From positions 98,609,895 to 98,673,894 of the forward strand of contig NC_088912.1 in the NCBI RefSeq assembly GCF_963576675.1: DNA of 64,000 bases, given 5' to 3'. A program made the translations under genes and the position numbers. Under the pieces are notes generated by a model. It ran no database searches. It was not told where the DNA came from and saw nothing but the letters and a program-made list of their open reading frames with translations. Shown here piece after piece: positions 23,701 through 34,200 of the stretch; the first letter of the stretch is position 1, and every line of letters starts with the position of its first letter. The stretch is from Euphorbia lathyris. Taxonomy: Eukaryota; Streptophyta; Magnoliopsida; Malpighiales; Euphorbiaceae.

Positions 23701-24035
23701 ACATCTATTGAGAATAAAATGAGAGAAAACCGACTAAGGTGGTTTGGCCATGTGAGACGTAGAGCGCTTGATGCGCCGGTTAGGAGAACCGAAGAGTGGC
23801 AAAGGGATGTAGTGGTGAGGGGTAGGGGAAGACCTAAGCAAACTTGGAGGAGGGTGATCGAGAGTGATATGAGTTTATTGGGAATTGAGGAAAATATGGT
23901 AGTGGATAGGACGGAGTGGAGGGAGCGAATCTGTGTCGCTGACACGACTTGATTTTCACGGTTTTATATGATGGTTCATGTTAGCCGACCCCGAATCATT
24001 TCGGGACTAAGGCTTTGTTGTTGTTGTTGTTGTTG
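20767..24035 (+). mobile_element. RTE-clade LINE inserted in the Ogre-like 3' LTR
   Basis: This 3269-bp element has one ORF with apurinic-type endonuclease and reverse transcriptase, a short 3' UTR ending cgggactaaggc, and a (ttg)n tail at about 24014-24035. That structure is typical of plant RTE elements. The 18-bp duplication tatatttatacttatatt flanks it exactly (20749-20766 and 24036-24053). The sister LTR (near 38985-39010) has the uninterrupted sequence. The insert is therefore the youngest in the stack. Confidence 0.95.
20884..23952 (+). pseudogene. RTE endonuclease-reverse transcriptase ORF (one stop)
   Basis: The frame from ATG 20884 encodes an endonuclease with the FGTWNIGSLTGR start, LCLQETKW, GGDLNGHVG and a HRVVVLDF region. 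Reverse transcriptase follows with AVGPDGIPIE, LIPLYKNKGD, NYRGIKLM, VFIDLEKAYDKVPRE, HQGSALSP and LFADDIVL. The C-terminal part (RMLRWMCGHTRKD) is the usual RTE tail domain. A single TAA at 23146-23148 interrupts the frame just before the catalytic FADD, and the same frame continues to 23952. These enzymes nick the target and copy the RNA in place. With the stop, this copy should be inactive unless it is read through. Confidence 0.93.
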
Positions 24036-24938
24036 TATATTTATACTTATATTGTAAAATAAAATAAAAATGATATACCAATATTCTAAAATAAATATAT
24101 ATACTAAAATTCTTTAATAATTTGAAAAACATGTATTACATAATTATATATATATATATATACTAGGGATTAAAAGTCTAAAAGTTAAGAAAAAGGGACG
24201 GAAATGGCATTTTTTACATTTTGGCAGATTTACAGACGGAAAATCCGTAGGTAAACAGCCTTTAGTGACAGAATTGGCAAATTACAGCAGCACCCCAATA
24301 TTTTTCAGATTTGTTCAAAAGCTTTAAATTAAATCTAATTCAATCGTTTTGGACCTCCGAACTACCAAAGATGGATCATAGTCGAAAACGGAAGTTCCTA
24401 AAACGATGTTTTTATTTTAAAACGTTATTTGGAAACATCTTTCAAATTAAAAACTTATAATTACAATGTTTTCGATACCCGAACTACCTTTTTATCGGAT
24501 CACGGTTCGTATTGGGATATCAAAACGAGGTTTTTATTTTAAAACAAAACCGAATTTTATCTAACACGAAACGAAAATTAAATAAATACGCTAACTAAAT
24601 AAAACGTGACAAAATAAATAAATGACTAAACGAATAAAAACTATAGCATAAAAAATAAATAGAAGGAGAGAAATAAATTAAATAAAATAAATAGTCTAGT
24701 CCTCGGATAATACCTTTAAATTCGGTATCTGACAGTCGAAGCCGATTGATTCCACGAACCGCGAGCTTCCGTTTTTTAATGAAAATTTAGTAAAAATTGA
24801 ACTTAGGAAATTTCGAGATATTCAATTTTTAGGAAAAAAAATGTTTTTTCCCAAAAAATCCACTTCCTCTCTCTAGAAAAATATCTAGTGTGAGAAAGCT
24901 CTCTCAAAAATCCCCCATTTTACCTTGGGATCTGTGCC

Positions 24939-24946
24939 CTTATATA
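24939..24946 (-). promoter_or_regulatory. TATA box of the Ogre-like 3' LTR
   Basis: On the minus strand this reads tatataag, with a matching box in the 5' LTR at 39888-39895. It lies directly downstream (in element sense) of the GC palindrome array. Confidence 0.65.
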
Positions 24947-24966
24947 GGGAAACGGATCCCGGAACA

Positions 24967-25200
24967 ATGGGCGACGCCCAAAAAAATTTGGACGTCGCCC
25001 ATTGTGGTTGGGCGGCCGCCCAACCTAGTGTTGGGCTACCGCCCAACCTTGTTGGGCAGCCGCCCAACATGAGTTGGGCGATCGCCCAACTTTCGTTGGG
25101 CGACCGCCCAACGCGAGGTTGGGCGCCCGCGCCCAACCCTCGTCGGGCGTCCGCCCGACGCGTTGGGCATTCGCCCGACGTGGTTGGGTACCCGCCCGGC
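24967..25200 (-). repeat. GC-rich palindrome array in the Ogre-like 3' LTR
   Basis: About ten units of roughly 26 bp, each with a palindromic core of the form gttgggcgNccgcccaac. Most cores keep the two arms complementary while the central bases vary. The stretch is very GC-rich inside an AT-rich LTR. The missing stop codons in all frames here follow from composition and do not mean genes. Confidence 0.85.
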
Positions 25201-25616
25201 GACCCTCGGGGCGTGCCCCGCGCCGTCGGACGCGTCCACTCCGTGGCCGCCGAGCGCGCGTTCCGCGCAGCCAGATGCTCGCACGTCGCGGCCGCCGAAC
25301 GCGCGCCTCGCGCTGCCAGGCACGTGTGCTCAACGGCCCACGAGGGCGCGCACCGTTAGTGGTCCCAGGCATTGCTCGGACGTCGAGAGCGTGCCACTCG
25401 CGGTGCGTCCGACGGACGCTGCGCGCACTTCTCGAGCCGTCAAGCGGGCGTTCGACCATCGTCGTCCGCGTGCGGGATGCCGTTGCGTGCCCGCACCGTG
25501 TCGTTAATTTTCCTCCGCTTATTATTCTTTATATATTTTTCAAAACTTCCGGAATCAATCGCTTCGACCGTCTTGTTTCAGGTTTTCGTCACAGGTCCTC
25601 CGACTCGGTGTCTACA

Positions 25617-25631
25617 GTTGCCCCTACTTTT
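25617..25631 (-). other. Polypurine tract of the Ogre-like element
   Basis: Minus-strand aaaagtaggggcaac directly precedes the 3' LTR start tgtagacacc. Confidence 0.65.
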
Positions 25632-25809
25632 CTATTTTGACAGTGATGTGTGTGGTTCGAAAACGTTTTTTGCTAACGTAACACATGCAATGTAAAACAT
25701 ATAAAAGTAAAAGACACGTAACGAGTAGGAGGAAACATACCTGACCTTTGCGCTGCACGCTCAGGCGTTGCTCTCTGACTGCATCAGACTCTGCTTCGGG
25801 CTGCACCCT

Positions 25810-26680
25810 AGTTCACGACCGCGGGGATAATGGCTAAATAGCTATCCTAGTTTACGACCGCGGGGATAATGGCTAAACAGCTACCCTATTTCAAGATTGC
25901 GGGGATAATGGCTAAATAGCTACCCTGATTTACGACTGCGGGGATAATGGCTAAATAGCTACCCTATTTTAAGATTGCGGCGATGATGGCTAAATAGCTA
26001 CCCTGGTTTACGACTGCCGGGATGATGGCTAAGCAGCTACCCTGGTTTACGACTGCGGGGATGATGGCTAAACAGCTACCCTGGTTTACGACTGCGGGGA
26101 TAATGGCTAAACAGCTACCCCATTTCAAGATTGCGGGGATAATGGCTAAACAGCTACCCTATTTTAAGATTGCGGGGATAATGGCTAAACAGCTACCCTA
26201 TTTCAAGATTGCGGGGATAATGGCTAAACAGCTACCCTGATTTACGACTGTGGGGATAATGGCTAAACAGCTACCCTATTTCAAGATTGCGGGGATAATG
26301 GCTAAACAGCTACCCTGATTTACGACTGTGGGGATAATGGCTAAACAGCTACCCTATTTCAAGATTGTGGGGATAATGGCTAAACAGCTACCCTATTTCA
26401 AGATTGTGGGGATAATGGCTAAACAGCTACCCTATTTCAAGATCGCGGGGATAATGGCTAAACAGTTACCCTATTTCAAGATCGCGGGGATAATGGCTAA
26501 ACAGCTACCCTATTTCAAGATCACGGGGATAATGGCTAAATAGCTACCCTATTTCAAGATCGCGGGGATAATGGCTAAACAGCTACCCTATTTCAAGATC
26601 GCGGGGATAATGGCTAAACAGCTACCCTATTTCAAGATCACGGGGATAATGGCTAAATAGCTACCCTGATTTGCGACTGT
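25810..26680. repeat. 39-bp minisatellite type A (about 22 units)
   Basis: Units of the form ggggataatggctaaacagc plus a cccta...aagattgc part repeat with a 39-bp period. Most units read as a 13-residue plus-strand peptide, MAKQLPYFKIAGI, with some units broken by a tag (gctaaatag). It lies in the 3' untranslated region of the Ogre-like element, where hypervariable repeats are known in Tat-lineage elements. Confidence 0.92.
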
Positions 26681-27015
26681 GGTGAAGATGGCTAAAAAGC
26701 AACTCCGGTCAGCGACCACGAGCCAGATGGCTAAAAAGCAACTCCGGTCTGCGACCAAGAGTCAAATGGCTAAAAAGCAACTCCGGTCTGCGACCGAGAG
26801 TCAAATGGCTAAAAAGCAACTCCGATCTGCGACCGTGAGTCAAATGGCTAAAAAGCAACTTCGGTCTGCGACCGAGAGTCAAATGGCTCAAAAGCAACTC
26901 CGGTCTGCGACCGTGAGTCAAATGGCTAAAAAGCAACTTCGGTCTGCGACCGAGAGTCAAATGGCTCAAAAGCATCTCCGGTCTGCGACCGTGAGTCAAA
27001 TGGCTAAAAAGCGGG
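26681..27015. repeat. 39-bp minisatellite type B (about 8-9 units)
   Basis: It follows type A directly and has the same 39-bp period and the same atggctaaa start but a different body. The plus-strand frame reads MAKKQLRSATESQ per unit and is open through the array (26679-27113). The two types look like one ancestral 39-mer that diverged and amplified separately. Confidence 0.9.
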
Positions 27016-27384
27016 GGCTGTTTCTGGATTTTCTTACCACACTGTTGTCTGTATTTTCTCACTGGAGCTATCATCTCGACGATTCGATGGGCACACGTCT
27101 TAGTCCGAAATGAAATAGACTACTGATTGTTTTTCTATCTACTGTCGTCTGTATTTTGACTGGTGTCACTGTTCTGTAAAAATTAGCTGTTGTCTGGAAT
27201 TGATGTTTTGACGATGTTGGTCGCTGTCTGGTTACCTACGAGATCGCCTCATCTTGCGCTGCACCGATCACCTGGTATGCATCATTGCTTTACTTTAGTG
27301 TAGTGGAATGTATGCATGTATGTATGATTTATGTTTTTGCCTATGCTGCCTTTTATCTGTTTTTTTCTTTTTCTTTTTCTGTAG

Positions 27385-27723
27385 AGTGATCTGCATGCCC
27401 ATGAGCGGAGACAGAGCGAGCTAGTGCGGGAAGCTGATGCCCGAGTTGGTCATGTGTATCAAGAGAGGAACGACCACTGGTCGGGGATGATGCGACGGGA
27501 GACTGAGGGTCGCCTTGCCGTCGAGGAGAGGGCGCGTGATGAGTCGATCAGACGCCTTGCTGCAGAGGAGAGAGCACGAGCTGCTGATGAGAGAGCACGG
27601 GTTTCTGATGAGAGAGCGCGAGTTTCTGATGAGAGAGCGCGTGCTGCCGAGGAGGCACTATCTGCGGAGCGGGCATCCCACCTGAGAGATTTTGAGAACT
27701 ATTGGGACTTCCCTCCGTATTAG
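27385..27723 (+). CDS. Possible exon of an antisense gene in the Ogre-like element (coiled coil)
   Basis: It is plus strand, so antisense to gag-pol, and lies between integrase and the 3' LTR. A long pyrimidine tract ending ctgtag at 27384 looks like a splice acceptor. The frame from 27385 stays open to the TAG at 27721-27723. The peptide is Arg/Glu/Ala-rich with RARVSDE-type repeats, likely a coiled coil, and ends DFPPY. Gypsy 1 has an antisense gene at the same relative place that also contains a coiled-coil exon. I cannot identify upstream exons, so this may be a remnant. Function is unknown. Confidence 0.45.
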   Translation, partial: SDLHAHERRQSELVREADARVGHVYQERNDHWSGMMRRETEGRLAVEERARDESIRRLAAEERARAADERARVSDERARVSDERARAAEEALSAERASHLRDFENYWDFPPY

Positions 27724-28201
27724 GCTCGTAGCTTTCATTGTTGCTTTGTAGCTTTCATTTTTGCTTTGTAGCTTTTATTAGGGTTTCTCCAATGTATAGC
27801 CGATGTATAGGGAGTGGGGTGGATAGTAGATAGGCTTTTTGTGAAAAGTAGGATAGGAAATGTATAACTCGTGATTCATATTACCATGCATTCAGTAGAT
27901 TATGATGATTCCAATCATTCTCGTCAAATATATTCATGCCTTTATTTATTTACAACCAACAGAAATACTTAGTCTCTTATACATTGTTTTTGTAATTGCT
28001 CAAGTCATAACTATTGTTACCAGGACCCGCCTTTCGGTTTTCGGATCCCGGCGATTTTTCTCCTCTCCTTTTACTATCCCGGAATTTTTAAATGAGTGCC
28101 CTTTCGGGTTTTCACCCATTGGGATTTCCCTTATTGTTGCATAGGTCGCCCTTTGTGGGTTTTCAACCTATCGGGAATTTTTCTTTATTTTCCTTTTTTT
28201 T
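27724..28201. other. 3' region of the Ogre-like element, no gene seen
   Basis: Non-coding sequence between the antisense ORF and the integrase stop. It contains an imperfect repeat (ccctttcgggttttc / ccctttgtgggttttc) but nothing else recognisable. Confidence 0.5.
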
Positions 28202-31200
28202 TTACGAAAAGTATTTCTTAAGCCTATCCAGGTTGGTAGGTTCGGAGAATTCCATGCCGTCCATTGTGGTTAACTTCACCGCTCCTTTGCTTAGTATCTT
28301 CTTTACGACGAATGGTCCTTCCCAGTTAGGCCTGAACTTGCCCCTAGGGTCGGTGTGCGTCACACGAATCTGTTTCAGCACCAAATCTCCTTCTTTGATA
28401 GGACTGGTCTTGACTTTTTTATTGAAAGCCCGAGCCATCCTTCTTTGATATAACTGTACATGGTAAAGCGCTTCCATCCTTTTTTCGTCAAATAGAGCCA
28501 ACTGCTCACATCGCTTTTTCGCCCATTCCGCCTCGGGAATTTCTGCCTCTACTGCGATTCTCAACGATCGCTTTTCGATCTCAATCGGCAGGACTGCTTC
28601 CGTTCCGTATACCAAGGAGAATGGCGTTGCCCCAGTCGAGGTTCTGATTGTCGTGCGATAAGCCCACAACGCGAGTGGGAGGTGCTCATGCCAGTTCCGA
28701 TGTGATTCCACCGTCTTTACGAGGATCCTTTTAAGGTTCTTATTAGCTGCTTCTACTGCCCCATTAGCCTGTGGACGGTACGGAGAAGACCTGTGGTGTT
28801 CAATGCCATATTCTCGGAAAAGATTCCTTACTTCCCCCTGAAATTGGACTCCGTTATCCGTGATCATGTGATGAGGCACTCCGAACCTGGTGATCAAGTG
28901 TTTTTCAATGAACTTTCTCATCTGCTTGGATCCCAGTTTGCTAAACGACTCTGCTTCTACCCATTTGGTGAAATAATCGATGGCGACTGCAATAAACTTA
29001 TGTCCATTTAAAGCATTAGGCCTTACTTTGCCGATGATGTCAATGCCCCAGGCAGCGAATGGCCAAATAGGTGCTAGCACATGTAGTTCCATGGCCGGAA
29101 GATGACTGCAATCGTCGTGGATTTGACAATCGTGACATTTCTTCGCATACTCGTTACAATCTCTTTCCATGGTGAGCCAATAGAAGCCTTGCCTAATAAT
29201 TTTCTTAGCTAGTACTGCTCCTCTCATATGGGCTCCACAAATTCCCGAATGTACAGATTCCATCACCTCGTGGGCTTCCCCCGCATCCAAGCATCTGAGT
29301 TGTCATCCATCAACGTGCCTTTTATAAAGCAAGTCGTTGTGGATGACGAACTGACGGGCTAGCCTTCTAATCACAGCTTGATCCCTAGGTTCTGACTCTG
29401 CCGGATATGTTCCATCTTTCATGAAGTTCACGATATCGAAATACCACGGTTTTTCATCGGCCCCTAACAGCATTACGTCTTCGTAGCACGGTTTGTGAGA
29501 TCTTCTCAATACCAATGGTTTTGAAGCAAGGTTCTGGGGGTTGTCCCAAACTGACACCAAAGTGGCCAAGGCATCCGCGGCCTGATTCTGAGCTCGAGGA
29601 ATGTGATAGAAGCGACATTCTTTGAATCTCAATGCCAACCCTTCTAGCTGATCTAGATACGGACGTAGCCTTTCCTCCCTTACCTCCCAGTTTCCTTGTG
29701 CCTGTTCGATGATCAACTTGGAGTCACCCCAAATTTCGACATATGACGCTCCCAATGCTGCTAATGACTCCAAACCATAAATGCACGCTTCGTATTCGGC
29801 CATATTATTGGTAAGAGGGAAGGATAACTTCTTCGCCATCGGGATTCTTTCTCCTTCTGGTGAGATAAGCAGTACTCCTACTCCGGCTCCACTCGAATTA
29901 ACCGCTCCGTCGAAGAACATTTTCCATGGTATAACTTCGATTGCATTCAAATGTTCATCGGGGAAATCATAGCTTATCTCTTCTTCTTCTGTATTCAGGG
30001 GTTGATTAGCCAAAAATTCTGCCACGGCTCTCCCTTTGATAACCTTCTTCGTCACATATTCAATGTCAAATTCGGATAGAAGCAACAACCATCTGGCTAA
30101 CTTTCCCGTCAAGGATGGAGTTCGGTATAGATACTTCACGGGGTCCATCCGAGAAATAATGATCACTTTATACGATTGGAAATAGTGCCGCAGTTTCTTC
30201 GTCAACCACACCACTGCCACACATGTCTTTTCGATCATGTTGTATTTGAGCTCATACTCTAGGAACTTCTTACTCAAATAATACACCGCGTGCTCCACAC
30301 CGGTGTCTCCCTCTTGAGCCAACATTGCTCCAATAGATCGCTCCTCAATTGCTACATAGAGGAGAAGTGGCTTTCCCAGTTTAGGCGGTCTCAACACTGG
30401 CGGATTAGACAAGTAACTTCGGACACTCTCCAACGCTTGTTGACACTTATCATTCCAAACGACGGGTTGGTCTTTCCTTAACAACTTAAAGATTGGCTCG
30501 CAGATTGTGGTGAGTCTTGATATGAACCGACTGATATACTGAACCTGTCCCAGAAACCCTCTCACTTCCTTCTCATTTCTCGGCGCCGGCATCTCTTGTA
30601 TAGCCTTTACTTTATCAGGATCTACCTTGATTCCCTTATTTCCGATTACATAGCCTAAGATTTTTCCCGACGAAACGCCGAAAAAGCACTTCTTCGGGTT
30701 TAACCTCAGCTTGAATTCTGCAATTCGGGCCAAAAACTTCTCGAGCGCGGTAAAATGCCCTTCTCTTGTCTCTGATTTGACCATCATATCGTCCACGTAG
30801 ACTTCTACCTCCTTGTGTATCATATCATGGAATAGTGCTGTAGCCATTCGCTGGTAAGTTGCCCCGGCATTCTTCAAACCAAACGGCATTACCCTGTAGC
30901 AGTATGTTCCCCACTCAGTTGTGAACGAGGTTTTCGCTTTGTGCTTTTCGGCCATCTGAACTTGCATGTAGCCCATGAAACCATCCACATTTGTGTGTAA
31001 GATGCTTGATGCTGCACTGTCGATCAATACGTCGATATGAGGCAATGCGAACTCATCCTTGGGGCATGCCTTGTTAAGATCTCTGTAATCCACGCACATC
31101 CTCACTTTGCCATCCTTTTTCGCGATGGGCACTACATTTGCGACCCAAGGGGGATAGTCGATCACTTCGATGAATCCTGCTTCTAACTGCTTCTTCACCT

Positions 31201-34200
31201 CCTCTCTGATCTTATCTGCCCATTCGGGTCTCATACGTCGGAGCTTCTGCTTTACGGGCCTCGCCTCGGGATATGTTGGAATACGGTGAGTTACGATTGA
31301 TTGATCGATTCCAGGCATGTCTTCGTATGTCCAAGCGAATACAATTTCGTATTTTTTAATTATTCTCTCAAATTCTTTTCTCTCTTCAATAGTTAACTCT
31401 TGAGCAATTTGTATAAGTTTAGGATTTTCATCCGTACCAAGATTGAAAGTTGACATTTCTATTGTATTGATTTCAAATGTAGGCATGTTATATGAATGAG
31501 AATGCATGGAATGATCATGATCAACATCAAGCAAGTAAGCAAAATCAGAATTCATTTCATTGATAGCGTGGGTGATTACATCATCAGACTCAAACAAAGC
31601 AGTAATACAATTTTCATCCTCAATATCTTCGGACTTCTCATATACTCTCGAGGTACTAGGCTCAATTTCAGCTCCTGTAGTCGCTTCAATGGTAATGACC
31701 TGCTCCTCGGCATTTGAATCCAGCATCATGATCTCCTCGACAAAGCAGCTCGCCTTTCCTTTGCCCCAGTCGGCGACATCATTGAAGATTTCAAACCCTG
31801 GCAGAATCTTTCCTTCCGTGCTAGTCCACGACTCGGAGGTTCCCGAATATGGCTTTCCATGCCCCTCGCTTACAAAATGCTTCCTCAAGCCTATTTTTCC
31901 TTCTGCACTCATGTTGGATGGACTCCCCTGCTCATATCCCAAACCCCTCCGGGTTTTCTAACTTTTAAAATCCGGAAACTCCGACAACCCTTGATGGTGT
32001 GCTCCTAATCCCATTCCCGGGATGAAACCTCCTTTCATCATCTTCACCACATCGGTGGTCATGATCGATTCGTAAATCCCGGAGACTTGGAATCCGGAGA
32101 AAAGTTGAGGCTCAATTCCCAATGCTGCCACCGAGCTTAATTTCTCAGCTCTAATTGTAACTATCTCCTCCCCGAAAGGGAACTTGATCATTTGGTGGAG
32201 CGTGGAGGGCACACCTCCCAGCTTGTGGAACCAAGGGCATCCCAACAACACAGCAAAAGTTACCGGGATGTCCAACACTGTGAACTCAGTCTCTTCCTCA
32301 TGCGGCCCTACTTTCAATTCGGCCTTGAAAACTCCTTCAATGTGCCTACGGCTGTCGTCATATGCTCTAATCACTGTTTCAGAAGCTGTCAAATCTCCTC
32401 TCTCCACTCCCAACTTGGACAAGAGCTTCAAAGGACAAACATTAATGGCTGATCCATCATCGACCATCACACAGCTAGTCTTCTTCCCGTTAATTTCCGC
32501 TCGGATATACAATGGCTTGTTGTGAGCCTTCCCCTCTTCTGGGAGATCCTCGTCGGTAAATGTGATCTCAGTCCTCTTTCGAGCCATAATTGCCCCTACT
32601 AGCGCTGTCGGCTCGGTATCGGTGGAAATAACCAAATTCTGCAATTCTTTCATCAGATTTTCCCGATGGTACCTAGAATGGCATAAAACTTCCCAGACCG
32701 TAGACTTAGCTTGCGTTTTCTTCAACTGTTCAAGAACTTGGTCATCGGGCTTAGGAGCCGACCCTTCTCCAATCTCAGTTTCTACCATCGGTGCCTTTCC
32801 TTCGGCCACACGACCTGATCTCGTCATTACCGCAATTTCCGGCTCATCATCCGACTCGTCCCAAATGTTGATAGGGATCTTCCGATTGGCATCCTCCTCG
32901 TCCGAGGAACTTGCCCAAATGTCCACGACCATCAAATCCATGACGTGAGGAACACTCGGATTCAGGAAAAAGGGATCCGCCGATCCATACAAGGCCCAAC
33001 CTATCAACTCATCATAGTCACGGAGGGACACTCTACTCATCCTTCTCGCGGCCAACGGAATAGCACCTCGTTGTATGCACATGAGCTGCACCTTATCGCT
33101 CATTATCTCATTACACTGCTCATAACGGTGCCTCCACCTTCTAGCATAATCCACAAAGTGTTCCTCGGGGAATTGCCTAATCCTGTCCAGATCATCCAGA
33201 GATCCCGTCCATGGAATGTACATTTCATATCTCGCCACAAAGGCATTTCGAAGCGGTATCCAATGACACATCTCTTCCTCTGACAGACCCTGATGCCACA
33301 ATAAGGCTTCACCCATCAAGGTTTCCGGAAAATGTTCATGCAACTCGCACTGTGGAAATCCAGCGTTATACATATGATCGCGGAATATCCTTGCATGCTC
33401 CACAGGATCCCGATATCCACCATACCTAGGCATCGCTAACACTGCATCGGGTGTTTGGTAAGATGGGGAATCAGGGGTTTGCTCTGCTAGCATCCATACT
33501 GTATACTCCTTGATAAATCTCTTTGTCATAGCTGCCCAATCGGTCTTAACATACATTGGCAGCGACATATACCACATCAGCGGTTCACCCATCAATGAAT
33601 TACAAAACAAGCTAGTGATCTCTTCCTCTTTGAAACTCAAGGTTGTCATAGCCGACAAATAGAAGTGAAGGTGCTCCATAGGGTCCTTATTGCCGTTATA
33701 CTTGCTCACCCTTGGCAATGGACGCTTGATGGGTCCAATCTGCATCGCAAAGCGCTCCGCAGTTTTATCTTCAGCTCTCTGATACTTTTCTTGAAACAAA
33801 TCCGACAACTGATCCCAATCGTGCTTGCAAGAGTCGGGTAATGAATGGAACCATTCCAAAGGCTCACCTACCAGCGAACGGTGGAACCACTAAGCAGTCT
33901 CATCTACTCCGAAGGATTCAATGAACATGTCGTGCATATACTCACGCAAGTGCACTTCGGGATCCCTTCCTCTACTGAACAAACCCAAATTTGGCACGAT
34001 AGTCCGAGACGACCCTTCACCGGTCTCTTCGGCACTATCCTCGTCATATGGTGCTCCACCATCTGATCCTTCCTCCATTGGTTCATCCTCTTGTTCCTCA
34101 CCCAAGAAGGACACATACAGACCATTTCCTACATTGCTTCTTTCGACGGAGTCCAACAACTCCTCTACATCTTCCTCAAAAGATTCCATCACCACAGTTT

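Larger units (their letters stand above)
19290..25616 (-). repeat. Ogre-like 3' LTR, interrupted by an RTE LINE
   Basis: It spans 6327 bp including the RTE insert and its duplicate (3287 bp), so about 3040 bp of LTR. The other LTR is 2950 bp. Much of the difference is copy number of a GC palindrome array (10 here, 7 there). A TATA box on the minus strand lies at 24939-24946. Confidence 0.92.

Noticed and set aside
25025..25640. Long overlapping ORFs in almost every frame (also 39834-40619)
   Set aside because: They fall in the GC-rich LTR segment, where stop codons are rare by composition. Arg/Ala/Pro-rich translations overlap on both strands, and the two LTR copies differ by indels that would shift the frame.
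26022..26543. Plus-strand repeat proteins (MAKQLPYFKI units) as real genes
   Set aside because: Several units carry tag stops, no start context or promoter is seen, and the array is in an element 3' UTR. Kept as a repeat; the frame conservation is listed as a finding.
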